Shown: positions 16,510 through 25,481, counted from the stretch's first letter. The stretch is 64,000 nt of DNA from Humisphaera borealis (GCF_015169395.1 NZ_CP063458.1:4464001-4528000), one strand, 5' to 3'. Numbers and translations: made by a program. Notes: generated from the sequence alone by a model not told the origin.

Positions 16510-16582
16510 GCGCCGTCGGTTCCGATGGTGGGACGCGCGACTCCAAATCGGGAAGCGGCAGGGTCGATCCCTGCACGGCGTG
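16510..16582 (+). tRNA. tRNA-Trp (CCA)
   Basis: 73 nt. Acceptor GCGCCGT/ACGGCGT, D-stem GTTC/GGAC, loop CTCCAAA, T-arm GCAGG-GTCGATC-CCTGC, discriminator G as in Trp. The anticodon stem has one G/G mismatch, and the T-loop begins GTC instead of TTC. Last member of the array. No CCA encoded. Confidence 0.78.
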
Positions 16583-16642
16583 CTTTTGCGGAAGAGGTCC
16601 CTTGGTACTTCGGAAACGTCCACGGTAAGCCGCATTTGTGGC

Positions 16643-16672
16643 TTGACTCGGAAACTCGCGGTTCGATATTCT
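16643..16672 (+). promoter_or_regulatory. Sigma-70-like promoter ahead of the prepilin-like gene
   Basis: TTGACT (16643-16648) and TATTCT (16667-16672) are 18 bases apart, in the gap after the last tRNA and 128 bases before the prepilin-like start codon. This would make the prepilin gene independent of the tRNA array. Confidence 0.5.
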
Positions 16673-16799
16673 GACGTAGGCGGTAGCAGTTCGAGGCGCA
16701 CCATCACATCCAAAGCCTCTTGCCTCCGTCGCCTTGTGACGTCGCATGCTTAACGGCCCTATCGTGGCCAGCGATGCGCGTCTGTTGTCAGGAGGTACC

Positions 16800-17726
16800 A
16801 TGTCGCGACGCCATTTTCCGTACGGCCGGGGTCGTTCGTTGGGGTTCACGCTGGTCGAATTGCTGGTGGTCATCGGGATTATCGCACTGCTGATCAGCAT
16901 CCTCCTGCCCAGTTTGAATCGCGCCCGAGAGCAGGCCAATCGCATCAAATGTGCGAGCAACGTCCGGCAGCTTGCACTTGCCGCAATCATGTACGCCAAC
17001 CAGAACAAGGGGGATTTCCCGCGGACCTATTGGAACCCGGGCGATGCGAACATCGACAACACCTGCCAGGGCTCGCGGAACAATGCCCCCGCCGCGAATG
17101 CGTTCGACAAGGCCAACCCAACCGGCCCGGTCGGCACCAACAACTGTGGTTCGGCGATGTTCCTGCTGCTCAAGATGGGCGACCTTACGCCCGATGTCTT
17201 CCGCTGCCCGAGCTCTACTCTGAACGAGGGACAGCTGGTCAAGCGCGACGTCGACAACTACTCGAACTTCCCGACGCCGATGAACAAGTTCAACTCCTAC
17301 AGCTACGCCGCACCCTATGGCAACAACAACGCCAAGAACAACGGGTTCAAGTTCCGGCTCGGGTTGACGTCGGATTTCCCGATCTTCTCCGATATCAATC
17401 CCGGAACAGGCGGTCTCTTTCAGGCGGTCACGGGACTGACGCAGGATCCCCGCGCCGTGACGTACAACGAGGCTCAGCGCACCATGCAGCGGGCCAACTC
17501 GGTGAACCATTTCACGGTGGGCCAGCAGGTGGCGTATGTTGACGGGCACGTGGAATGGGTCACGTCGCCCTTCTGTGGGCCACCGGTGCCCAACAAGCCC
17601 TGGCGCGACAACATTTTCGTCAGCTTCAATGGTACCGACGCCACGACCGGCAAGGGTGGGGGCGCTCATGGCGCGCCGCGCGAGCGATACGACGCCATGA
17701 TGCACCCGGCAGACGGTGCCAATTGA
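16800..17726 (+). CDS. Type IV prepilin-like/pseudopilin protein
   Basis: 308 residues. The ATG at 16800 is supported by GGAGGT three bases upstream. The N-terminus has a prepilin peptidase site, [22 protein letters not shown], after a basic leader, then the family's [20 protein letters not shown] helix. The C-terminal domain contains cysteine-bearing segments and a late [11 protein letters not shown] motif, the H-x-DG signature of planctomycete pseudopilins. After cleavage it would sit in the inner membrane and may join a type II secretion or pilus-like structure; no other pilus genes are nearby. Planctomycetes carry many such stand-alone copies. Confidence 0.92.
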   Translation: MSRRHFPYGRGRSLGFTLVELLVVIGIIALLISILLPSLNRAREQANRIKCASNVRQLALAAIMYANQNKGDFPRTYWNPGDANIDNTCQGSRNNAPAANAFDKANPTGPVGTNNCGSAMFLLLKMGDLTPDVFRCPSSTLNEGQLVKRDVDNYSNFPTPMNKFNSYSYAAPYGNNNAKNNGFKFRLGLTSDFPIFSDINPGTGGLFQAVTGLTQDPRAVTYNEAQRTMQRANSVNHFTVGQQVAYVDGHVEWVTSPFCGPPVPNKPWRDNIFVSFNGTDATTGKGGGAHGAPRERYDAMMHPADGAN

Positions 17727-17824
17727 CGCCGCGGTCTGGTGGTCATTCCTGCCAGGGCTGAGAAACTCCAAAGCACCAGTCGGTCAAGCCAGGCCGGAAG
17801 GGCCGAGCTTGATCGCCTGCTTTT

Positions 17825-19066
17825 GTGAGGCATACTGCCAGCGCATTGTCGCTCGAACCCACCCCAATCCCGCCCCGGCGACCGCTGCACATCGTCCACT
17901 TATTGCACGAGCTTCACCTGTCGGCCGGCGGAGGGGTGGTGCGGGCCGTGCTCGATCTGGCATCGGCGATGAGCGATCTCGGTCATCGGGTCACTCTGCT
18001 GACGCTTGACCCGGCCGACGCCCCGGTCGAATGGCCCCGCGCCACATCCATCACCGAACTGGCCCTGATGCCCATCGGTAGAACGCCCGTCGTTTTCGTC
18101 CCCCGGCATTCGTCGCCGGGACGTCGGTTTCGCAGGGGCCTCGGCCACCGCGAAATGACCTCGCTCGTGGGGAGCGCGGATGTGCTGCATGTTCACGGCG
18201 TGTGGGAGTGGTGCAACCTTCAGGCACTGGCGGCCGCCCGCCGCGGTGGCGTACCTGCGGTGGTTACGCCTCACGGCATGCTCGATGACTGGTGCATGCA
18301 GCAGGGCGGCATAAAGAAGCAGTTGTTCCTGCGGTTGTTCCTACGGCGAGCGCTCGCGGTCGGTGTTCATGTCCATTTCACCGCCTCGGCCGAGCAGGCG
18401 CAGGCCGGAACGTGGCTCGGGGAGCCGCCCTCGTCGGTCATCCCGTACGTGGTGGATGTTTCGGTATACCAGCGTTCACCGCTGTCGGATTCGCCGCCGA
18501 TTTTAGACCGGACCCGACACGTGCTGCTCCTGAGCCGACTTCATCCGAAAAAGGGTGTCGAGCGGCTGATCGATGCGGCGGCAATCGTCGCGCAACGAAT
18601 GCCCGGCGTCCGCTGGACGGTCGCCGGCCCCGCCGACGCTGACTACCTGTCGCTGCTGCAGGAACGCGTACGGGACCGCGGCCTGAGCCATGCGTTCACC
18701 TTTGCGGGCATGGTGTCCGGCCAGGAGAAAGCAGACCTCTATCGATCGGCCCATCTATTCGTGCTACCGACGAGTCAGGAAAACTTCGGGATCGTGCTGA
18801 TCGAAGCAATGGCCAGCGGTTTGCCGGTCATCACGACCCGTGGCGTGGACATCTGGCCGGAACTGCAGGACGCCGGTGCGGTGATCCTCGAGCAGGCCGA
18901 CGCCGCGACACTGGCCGACGCCATCTGCCCCATGTTGCAGGACGAAGTTCACCGACGGCAGCTTTGCACGCGGGGGCGAGCGTGGGTCGAAGCAACCTTC
19001 GCCGGCGACGCCGTGCCCCGGCGATTCGAGTTGCTTTATCAGTCTTTGTCGACGGCGCGGGGGTAG
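17825..19066 (+). CDS. GT4-family glycosyltransferase
   Basis: About 413 residues in two Rossmann-like halves (GT-B fold). The N-half carries the glycine-rich acceptor loop (LSAGGGVVRAVLDLA) and VLHVHGVWEW; the C-half has LLLSRLHPKKGVERLI and the donor-binding ENFGIVLIEAMASGLPVI stretch with the E-x7-E pattern. Such enzymes transfer sugars from nucleotide-sugar donors during polysaccharide or lipid glycosylation. It is cytoplasmic or membrane-associated, with no transmembrane segment. The GTG start at 17825 is uncertain; a later start is possible because homology begins near residue 20. No polysaccharide cluster surrounds it, so the product cannot be named. Confidence 0.9.
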   Translation: MRHTASALSLEPTPIPPRRPLHIVHLLHELHLSAGGGVVRAVLDLASAMSDLGHRVTLLTLDPADAPVEWPRATSITELALMPIGRTPVVFVPRHSSPGRRFRRGLGHREMTSLVGSADVLHVHGVWEWCNLQALAAARRGGVPAVVTPHGMLDDWCMQQGGIKKQLFLRLFLRRALAVGVHVHFTASAEQAQAGTWLGEPPSSVIPYVVDVSVYQRSPLSDSPPILDRTRHVLLLSRLHPKKGVERLIDAAAIVAQRMPGVRWTVAGPADADYLSLLQERVRDRGLSHAFTFAGMVSGQEKADLYRSAHLFVLPTSQENFGIVLIEAMASGLPVITTRGVDIWPELQDAGAVILEQADAATLADAICPMLQDEVHRRQLCTRGRAWVEATFAGDAVPRRFELLYQSLSTARG

Positions 19067-19190
19067 AGACTGGCCGGGCCGTCGCGCCTTTGAACGGTAG
19101 TCAGGAACCGGGCCGGACTGGAGCTCAGCATTTCCGGGCGAGCGCCACCGTTACCCCTTCCCGCGCCCTGATGCTATAACTCCCGGCCTG

Positions 19191-20528
19191 ATGTCCGAAC
19201 CAGCCGCTGACGCGAAGAAACCGCTTTTGGATTCTGAACAACCCCCGACTTGGGCGGCTCCCCCGGAGCCGCCCAAGGGTGCCATGTTCGCGATTTTCCT
19301 TATCGCGGTCATGGATTTTCTGGGGTTCGGCATCATCCTCCCGCTGCTTCCGCGATACGTGCCCGAGTACAAGGAACACGCGCTGAAGGTCACCCTGATC
19401 TTCGCGATTTACTCGATCTGCCAGTTCATCGGGGCACCGATCCTCGGGGCGCTCAGCGATCGCTGGGGCCGCCGGCCGGTGCTCGTCGTTTCGCAACTTG
19501 GCAGCGCGGTTGGTTACCTGATGCTAGGTTTTGCGCCGTGGGCCGGCGTCTGGACGCTGACGATCGTGTATGCGTCTCGGATCATCGACGGCTTCACCGG
19601 CGGCAACATCTCCACCGCGCAGGCCTACGTCGCCGACGTCACAACCCCCGCCAATCGTGCCAAGGGCATGGGAATGCTCGGGGCGGCGTTCGGGATTGGT
19701 TTCTCGCTCGGACCGGCGATGGGCGCGGTGCTCAGCCACTTCGGCGGACTCTGGGTGTCGCCGAACTTTGGCTCGGCTTTGCCGGCGTGGGTCGCGATGG
19801 CCCTGGCGACGCTCGCCGCCGTGCTCTCCTGGCGGACCCTCCGCGAAACACGATCGCACAAGCCGACCGAAGCCCAGGTTTGGCTTCATCCCCGCCAGTT
19901 CCTGCCGATCTTCCGCAACGGCGTGATCGTGCAGATTCTGGTGATCTCGTTCTTCATCATGGCCGCTTTCGTGATGATGGAGAGCACCCTGGTCCTGTTT
20001 CTCGATACCCATTTCGGCCTGAACAACCTCGGCACCGGCCTGTTCTTCGGCTGGCTCGGCTTGTGCATCATCATCGTGCAGGGTGGATTGGTAGGACGGC
20101 TGACCAAGAAGTACGGCGAGTGGCCGCTGGCGATCCTCGGCCCCTTGCTGGTGGCTGCAGGTATGGCCGCGTTCACCGGTACGGCCTGGGCGGCGACCAT
20201 TCCGTTGCTCATGCTCGCCGGTGCCGTTAACGCCGGCGGACGCAGCCTTCAGCAGCCGGCGATTTCATCCCTGCTCAGTAAGTACGCCGACCCGAAGGAA
20301 CAGGGCACGGTGTTTGGCGTTTATCACGGCCTGTCGAGCCTTGCCCGCGTCGCCGGCCCGATCGTCGCCGGTCTCACTTACCCGTTGCTCCGAAACACCG
20401 GTCAGTTCGTGACCGCTGGAGTCATAGCGCTGGCGATGGCCGTCTGGACGTACATGTTGAAGCGCCAAGCCGGCCGGCCCGTCACGCCCGAGCCCGCGGC
20501 CGAGGCGGCGGCGGCCGAGCCTGCGTAG
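19191..20528 (+). CDS. MFS transporter, TetA/DHA1-like
   Basis: 445 residues with 12 predicted membrane segments after a 30-residue proline-rich cytoplasmic tail. The loop 2-3 signature GALSDRWGRRPVL and MDFLGFGIILPLLPRY in the first helix place it in the drug:H+ antiporter-1 group near TetA. It probably exports small molecules across the inner membrane; the substrate is not shown by sequence. The C-terminus is an alanine/glutamate-rich tail. It follows the glycosyltransferase by about 125 bases on the same strand. Confidence 0.92.
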   Translation: MSEPAADAKKPLLDSEQPPTWAAPPEPPKGAMFAIFLIAVMDFLGFGIILPLLPRYVPEYKEHALKVTLIFAIYSICQFIGAPILGALSDRWGRRPVLVVSQLGSAVGYLMLGFAPWAGVWTLTIVYASRIIDGFTGGNISTAQAYVADVTTPANRAKGMGMLGAAFGIGFSLGPAMGAVLSHFGGLWVSPNFGSALPAWVAMALATLAAVLSWRTLRETRSHKPTEAQVWLHPRQFLPIFRNGVIVQILVISFFIMAAFVMMESTLVLFLDTHFGLNNLGTGLFFGWLGLCIIIVQGGLVGRLTKKYGEWPLAILGPLLVAAGMAAFTGTAWAATIPLLMLAGAVNAGGRSLQQPAISSLLSKYADPKEQGTVFGVYHGLSSLARVAGPIVAGLTYPLLRNTGQFVTAGVIALAMAVWTYMLKRQAGRPVTPEPAAEAAAAEPA

Positions 20529-20581
20529 GCATCGATTTCCGGTTGAATGCGGAGTGGCGATGGGGATAAGATCGCACGGTC

Positions 20582-20851
20582 ATGACCGATCGCGACTTAC
20601 TCAACAAGCTTCACGATCAGCCCTTCCAGCCCTTCAGGCTGAAGTTGTCGAACAACTCATCAATGGACGTGCTCGACCCCAACACGGTCGTCGTCGGACC
20701 AACGAGCGCCATCATGCCGGTTGAATCGGTTGTCGGGGAGCACGGCTACTACATCGTGAATCGGTGGAGGACTGTGGCCCTCAGCCATATGGTCGAGTTC
20801 ATCGATATCGATCCTCCGAAGCCAGCTTCGAAGAAAAAGCGTGCTTCCTAA
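20582..20851 (+). CDS. Small conserved-type hypothetical protein, 89 aa
   Basis: The pattern LLNKLHDQPFQPFRLKLSN followed by a VVVGP segment resembles a small family I recall from planctomycete genomes, without known function. It is soluble, has no signal peptide, and ends in a lysine-rich tail (KPASKKKRAS). ATG at 20582. The next gene begins 21 bases later on the same strand, so the two may be co-transcribed. Confidence 0.7.
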   Translation: MTDRDLLNKLHDQPFQPFRLKLSNNSSMDVLDPNTVVVGPTSAIMPVESVVGEHGYYIVNRWRTVALSHMVEFIDIDPPKPASKKKRAS

Positions 20852-20872
20852 GAACGCAGCGAGGCTACGACG

Positions 20873-21247
20873 GTGGCTGACGAGCGCAACATCCCCGGTT
20901 TCCCCGAAATGTCGACTTGGCCAGCGCACGCCATCCGGCCATTTCAAGTCATTGATGCCGACCAGTGGCGTTGCGGTGGGAGCTACGTATCGGTGGTCGA
21001 TGCGACCAATGAATGCTTCGACATTGGATTTGATTCCGCTCTCGGACGACTTTTCTTCGGCGCAACTCACGAGCGTGAGGAATCGACGGCATGGGTCAGA
21101 ATCGGCAGCGAGCTCGAAGTCGAGATATTCACGATTCTGGAACTCGCCCTGAGTGATTCGCGCTGGCCGTGGTTGAGTGATGTTGTGGCCCGCGCCAAGC
21201 ACTGGTCTGGCTTGCCCCAGCCTTCGCCGGCACGGTTGTCACCTTAA
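20873..21247 (+). CDS. Hypothetical protein, 124 aa
   Basis: Not recognised. A GTG start at 20873 follows a GCGAGG-like ribosome site. The protein is soluble and acidic, rich in Trp, Ser and Ala (ends near RAKHWSGLPQPSPARLSP). Codon use is slightly less biased than in neighbouring housekeeping genes. Its proximity to the preceding small gene suggests a two-gene unit. Confidence 0.55.
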   Translation: MADERNIPGFPEMSTWPAHAIRPFQVIDADQWRCGGSYVSVVDATNECFDIGFDSALGRLFFGATHEREESTAWVRIGSELEVEIFTILELALSDSRWPWLSDVVARAKHWSGLPQPSPARLSP

Positions 21248-21282
21248 TATGAGTGACATGTCGCCACGATTTTGCAGCGATT

Positions 21283-21414
21283 TCACGACGTCTGCGTCGC
21301 CGGCGGTTGGTCGTCTTCATCGTCCCCGCTGCTGGCGGTGCAGGTGAAGGAACCGCCGAACGCCATCGCGGCGCATAGCGTGACCAGAACAAAGTGTGTC
21401 CATCGAAGTCGCAT
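21283..21414 (-). CDS. Small exported peptide, 43 aa
   Basis: A short frame 60 bases downstream of moeA on the same strand. ATG at 21414 with GGAG nine bases before it. It has a basic start (MRLRW), a hydrophobic core (FVLVTLCAAMAFGG), a cysteine in SFTC and an acidic tail (SGDDEDDQPP). It looks like a signal peptide followed by a very short exported tail, possibly a small lipoprotein, although SFTC is a poor lipobox. Function unknown. Confidence 0.5.
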   Translation of the reverse strand: MRLRWTHFVLVTLCAAMAFGGSFTCTASSGDDEDDQPPATQTS

Positions 21415-21474
21415 TGGTCGATCTCCAGTGATTCGCTCATTCTGACTGACGCCGCAACGGCGACCGCGGCTTCA

Positions 21475-22803
21475 TCAAATCTCCAGCACCCGCACCATCG
21501 TTCCTTTCGGCAGCGTGGGTTCGTTTTCAGACCGGACGAGCAAAGCATTGGCCCGCGCAAGCGTGAAAACGTCGGCCGAGCCTTTCCACGCCAGCGGTTC
21601 AATGGACGGCAGTTCGTTCTGTCGGCTGGTCAGGCCACCGGGCTGCCGGTACATCACCGGCTGGTAAAACTCCCGCGGCCCGTTGGCGGGCAACCCGACG
21701 TCGAGCCTGCCCGTGAGCCATCGGTCCTGCGGCATTCCGCCGGACATCCGGACGATGACGCGCGACGCCAATCGCAAGGTGCAGACGAACGCACTAAGCG
21801 GGTTGCCGGGAAGGCCGAAGACGAACGGGGATGAAGGCACGGAGGCATCAGGAACGGAGGCACGAAGGCCTTCGCCGCCACCCACGCCAAATACAAACGG
21901 CTTGCCCGGCTTCACCCGCACCTTGGTGATTTTCAGCGTCACGCCGAGTTCCACAAGCGCCTTGGGGACGAAGTCGAACTGCCCCATGCTCATGCCGCCG
22001 GTGACAAACAGAGCATCAAACCCAAGCCCCTGCTGGACGGATGCACGAATCCGTTCCTCGTCGTCGGCGACGATTCCCAGATCAGTCACATCGCACCCGA
22101 GCCGCTCCAATAGCGCGACGAGCATCGGGTTGTTGGAGTTTCGAATCTGCGACTGCGTCGGAGCCTGGTCGATCGGGATAATCTCATCGCCGGTGCCAAG
22201 GATGGCGACGCGCGGCCGGGCGTAGACTTCCAACTCGGCGGCCCCCACGCTTGCCGCGACCGCGATCGCGGGAGCGTCAACGATCGACCCGCGGGCGAGC
22301 ACGATACGGCCGGCAGCCATGTCGCTGGCCTGCCGGGCGACGGCATATCCCGCCGCGACCGACGTCAGGATGCGCACCCTCCCGACGTCGCCTTCGGCCC
22401 CAAGTTCCTGCGTCTGCTCCACCGGGACCGTCGCATCGCTGCCCGCCGGCATCGGGGCGCCGGTCATGATCGCCATCGTCTCGCCGGGCTCGAGCGGATG
22501 CTCCGGCCAATGCCCGGCCGGAATCACGCCGACGACGGGCAGATCGACCGGAGCGGCAGCGATGTCTTTTGCACGAACGGCGTAGCCGTCCATCAGGCTC
22601 TTGTCGAAGGGGGGATAGTCGCGGTCGCTGACCACATCCTGCGCCAGCCGCAACCCGCGACAACGGCCCAGGGGAAGCCGGACAATCCGCGGCACCACCG
22701 GCTCGGCGTCGAGGATGTCGATCGCCTGCCGGACGGAAAGCAACGCCGAGACATCGGGATCAGCGGGTGTTGGCACGAATGGAATGATCGACGCCGGCCG
22801 CAT
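21475..22803 (-). CDS. moeA: MoeA-like molybdopterin molybdenumtransferase
   Basis: 442 residues from the ATG at 22803 (E. coli MoeA has 411). MoeA inserts molybdate into adenylated molybdopterin in the last step of molybdenum cofactor synthesis, in the cytoplasm. Motifs in order: FDKSLMDGYAVR, IMTGAPMPAGSDATVPVEQT, ILGTGDEI, IRNSNNPML, FVTGGMSMGQFDFV, KPGKPFVFG and FGLPGNPLSAFV. Between the last two is a short extra loop rich in Gly, Ser and Val. No other molybdenum-cofactor genes lie nearby. A longer frame opens upstream at 22941 but the added residues do not match the family. Confidence 0.94.
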   Translation of the reverse strand: MRPASIIPFVPTPADPDVSALLSVRQAIDILDAEPVVPRIVRLPLGRCRGLRLAQDVVSDRDYPPFDKSLMDGYAVRAKDIAAAPVDLPVVGVIPAGHWPEHPLEPGETMAIMTGAPMPAGSDATVPVEQTQELGAEGDVGRVRILTSVAAGYAVARQASDMAAGRIVLARGSIVDAPAIAVAASVGAAELEVYARPRVAILGTGDEIIPIDQAPTQSQIRNSNNPMLVALLERLGCDVTDLGIVADDEERIRASVQQGLGFDALFVTGGMSMGQFDFVPKALVELGVTLKITKVRVKPGKPFVFGVGGGEGLRASVPDASVPSSPFVFGLPGNPLSAFVCTLRLASRVIVRMSGGMPQDRWLTGRLDVGLPANGPREFYQPVMYRQPGGLTSRQNELPSIEPLAWKGSADVFTLARANALLVRSENEPTLPKGTMVRVLEI

Positions 22804-22964
22804 GGCGGTCAAACGGGACCCCGAGCACGGCACCGCGGATGCTTCGCCAATGTGATCCGTTGCCCAATGTGATCTATTGTTTTGCAGTTGACCCACGATC
22901 CGAACCGGTGGTAGCGTTCGCCCTGCCACGCTTGCACGCATTGACCACCTTTACGGGGATTCAT

Positions 22965-23744
22965 ATGACAGGAACTGTACGAGTCGCGCGTGTTGCCGTC
23001 ATCGGCCTGTTGCTCGCCTGCTGGGCGACGGCTGCCGGTCCTACGTCAGCGCCCATTACCGTCAAAAAGTTGGACGGAACCTCAGTCACCGGAGAGATGC
23101 TGTCGGCCGATCATGACCGGCTGATCCTGCTTCCCACCGGCAAGAAGGACGGCGTTTCGCTGGACTGGAAGGACGTCGTGTCGGTCAGCAACGGCTTAAA
23201 TCGCCAGCACGCCATTCCAATGTGGAAGGCCAAGTTCCAGGATCGCCTCTGCGGTGCCTGCACGGGTGACCGCACGATCGCGCACGATGTTTGCGAAGGA
23301 AAGGGCATCGATCCTGAGAAGCGAAAAGAGTGCGTGGCTTGCAAGGGCGTCGGTGCCGTCGGCAAATGCACCAACGCCAAGTGCGACAAGGGAAAGGTTG
23401 ACTGCCCCGGTGCATGCCTCAAGCGTTCGGTGGGCACCTGGGTGATGAAGGATGGCCAGTGGATGCGCGAATGGCGTCTGGCCAAAGGGCGCATCCAGTG
23501 GAAAACCGAGAACCATCTGGGCGAACTCTTCGAGGTCACCAACGAAGGCTACGTGTCCAAAGGCGACTGCCCCATCTGCACCCGAACCAGCAAGGTCGAT
23601 TGCTCAACGTGCTTCGGCAAAGGGCAACTGCAATGCAAGCCGTGCCGCGGCGTCGGGTTCACCGGCCCGGCGTGCACGGGATGCAAGGACGGCAGAATCG
23701 CGTGTGCCGACTGCAAGGGGAAGGGACTGCAGGCGTCCAACTAG
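22965..23744 (+). CDS. Exported cysteine-rich protein with DnaJ-like zinc-finger repeats
   Basis: 259 residues. The ATG at 22965 opens a signal peptide (VAVIGLLLACWATAAG). Residues 25-75 form a small basic domain (VKKLDGTSVTGEM) that may be a beta-sandwich. The rest holds two blocks of CxxC motifs of the DnaJ cysteine-rich type: CGACTGD, CVACKGVG, CTNAKC and, near the C-terminus, CPIC, CSTCFGKG, CKPCRGVG, CTGC, CADCKGKG. In DnaJ such repeats bind zinc; no J-domain is present here. Export plus zinc-finger repeats is unusual. It may be a periplasmic or surface metal- or protein-binding protein; the role is unknown. Confidence 0.8.
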   Translation: MTGTVRVARVAVIGLLLACWATAAGPTSAPITVKKLDGTSVTGEMLSADHDRLILLPTGKKDGVSLDWKDVVSVSNGLNRQHAIPMWKAKFQDRLCGACTGDRTIAHDVCEGKGIDPEKRKECVACKGVGAVGKCTNAKCDKGKVDCPGACLKRSVGTWVMKDGQWMREWRLAKGRIQWKTENHLGELFEVTNEGYVSKGDCPICTRTSKVDCSTCFGKGQLQCKPCRGVGFTGPACTGCKDGRIACADCKGKGLQASN

Positions 23745-23784
23745 AGAGACAACGGCAAGTTGCCTCGATCTATATGAGTAGGGT

Positions 23785-24582
23785 ATGCCTGCTGACGAGC
23801 GTCTCATCCGCGCAGTTCTTGGCCAAGACGCCGAAGCGTTTGACTACCTGATCGGCCGCCAGAAGCGCAAAGCTTGGCGGCGATTCTTTCCGGGCGATGT
23901 CGACCGTCGGTTGGCGAGGAGGCTTGTCAGGGATCATTGGCGGGACTGTTACGAGAATGGCGTTCCGTTGTTGGTGGGTCAATCGATGTTCCAAGTCGCG
24001 CCAGGCCACTATGCAGGGGGCGTTGAGATCGATCCAGACGACCCGGATACGGAACAAAACATGCCGCCGAGCGGATCCATGGTTATTGCCATGCCAGATG
24101 CCACCGTTCTCGACATTGTGGAGTTTTGCGAGGTGGGATCGCACAACGTGCCGCCCCCGGCCGACGCAATGCGAGCCACTGCTGAAGCGATGGAGGAGGG
24201 TCCCTTGAAGCAGTACATGCTTGAGTTCCTCGCCCAAACGCAGAGACCCACGGACGCACGGCTTCGCTTCGATATGCCATGGCAGGCCGTGCAAAAGGCG
24301 GCGAGCGATATTCTTCAGATCGCCCCCTTCGCGATCGTCTTCGCCGACCCTGCCGGTCTTCACGCAAAAGCGATGAAACGACTCACCTCGGACCAAGCGA
24401 TGGAGATTGGCCGGATCGTGTTCGAGACGAACTCCGAAATCATGGACGTTGCAGTGGGTGCACTGGAGCGCAAGGGCCTGCCTGTGCCGCAGGACGCGAA
24501 CATTCCCGAGATGGCAGACTATCCAGCCGCCATCGGCGCATACTTCAAGGCCATCAATGGGTTCCGGATGTGGTGGGACTGA
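23785..24582 (+). CDS. Hypothetical protein, 265 aa
   Basis: Not recognised. It is soluble, without a signal peptide, and helical, with segments such as DAEAFDYLIGRQKRKAWRRF at the N-terminus and GAYFKAINGFRMWWD at the end. Codon bias is weaker than in the housekeeping genes around it. Its last 29 bases overlap the end of the convergent membrane-protein gene. Confidence 0.65.
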   Translation: MPADERLIRAVLGQDAEAFDYLIGRQKRKAWRRFFPGDVDRRLARRLVRDHWRDCYENGVPLLVGQSMFQVAPGHYAGGVEIDPDDPDTEQNMPPSGSMVIAMPDATVLDIVEFCEVGSHNVPPPADAMRATAEAMEEGPLKQYMLEFLAQTQRPTDARLRFDMPWQAVQKAASDILQIAPFAIVFADPAGLHAKAMKRLTSDQAMEIGRIVFETNSEIMDVAVGALERKGLPVPQDANIPEMADYPAAIGAYFKAINGFRMWWD

Positions 24583-25036
24583 TTGTTGCCGACCGGCCCA
24601 CTCGCCGCGCCAGGAACAATCCCGCGGCGCAGAGCACGAAAATCCCCGGCCCTTCAACCGCCGTCCAGTACCAGGGCAAGCCGATCGACAGGTCGAGGAC
24701 GAAGATGCCGATCGCGAAGAGCATCCCCGCGACTGACTTACACGCGATCACCGGCGCGTACCGGCGGACGTCGGTCGCGAGGAACCATGTCACCAGGCCG
24801 AGGCTCGCGTACAGCCCCGACAGCGATCGCGTCAGGTATTCCGCCAGCGGCGTCGCGGCTAGTGGCTGGTGCAGCAGCAGATCGTTGGTCCGCTGCATCC
24901 ACGACGTCGGCATCAGGGCCGCGGGCAGCGCGAGCATCAATACCAGGCCGCTGGCTTTCAGCAGCACGCGCAGCATCTTCTCCGTCGCAGCGGCGGTCAT
25001 CGGGATCTTCTTCCGGTCACTGGAATCATCAGTCAC
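24554..25036 (-). CDS. Membrane protein, 160 aa, unknown function
   Basis: Four hydrophobic stretches can be seen (around residues 24-42, 68-86, 96-118 and 124-143). The GTG at 25036 is the first start in this frame; an ATG at 25000 (MTAAATEKM) is an alternative with the purine-rich GGAAGAAG upstream. It shares a strand with, and lies 16 bases after, the exported protein gene at 25053-25481, suggesting an operon. I do not recognise the family. Confidence 0.68.
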   Translation of the reverse strand: MTDDSSDRKKIPMTAAATEKMLRVLLKASGLVLMLALPAALMPTSWMQRTNDLLLHQPLAATPLAEYLTRSLSGLYASLGLVTWFLATDVRRYAPVIACKSVAGMLFAIGIFVLDLSIGLPWYWTAVEGPGIFVLCAAGLFLARRVGRSATISPTTSGTH

Positions 25037-25052
25037 CCAGCCGAACCTCGCA

Positions 25053-25481
25053 TCATTTCACCGGCTCGACCTTGTTCTCCTTGATGCGGTACGTCCAGTC
25101 GCCGAAGTCGTCTTTGAATGCGACGATCGTGCACTCGACCGTTTCCTTCCGCGTCTTGCCCTCCTTGGGCCAGCTGGTGACGTGCGTGAAACTGATCTTG
25201 ATCGGATACACGGTCGTCTTCTTGTTGTCCGGAACGCCGTCGCCGAGCGAGTTGCCCTCCCTCGGCTCGCCGTAGCGAATGGAAGCGTATTCCAGCGTTT
25301 CCTTTTTCGTTTCGTACTTCCCCATTTCGGTGTACTGCTTCTCCATCCAGGTCTTGATGACCTCTTCCTTCAGCCCGGCCTTGGCGGCGGCGTTTTCCTT
25401 GGCCGGCTCATCGGCGGCAAAGGTGGGAAGCCCGAACAGCCCGATCAATACAACGCCCAACAGGATTGAGTGCCGTGACAT
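25053..25481 (-). CDS. Exported protein, 142 aa, unknown function
   Basis: The start at 25481 has GGAG upstream and opens a signal peptide (GVVLIGLFGLPTFAADE). The mature protein is charged and beta-rich, with a repeated lysine/glutamate pattern (KKETLEYASIRYGEPREG; KTRKETVECTIVAFKDDFGDW). No family recognised. Probably periplasmic, in an operon with the downstream membrane protein. Confidence 0.7.
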   Translation of the reverse strand: MSRHSILLGVVLIGLFGLPTFAADEPAKENAAAKAGLKEEVIKTWMEKQYTEMGKYETKKETLEYASIRYGEPREGNSLGDGVPDNKKTTVYPIKISFTHVTSWPKEGKTRKETVECTIVAFKDDFGDWTYRIKENKVEPVK

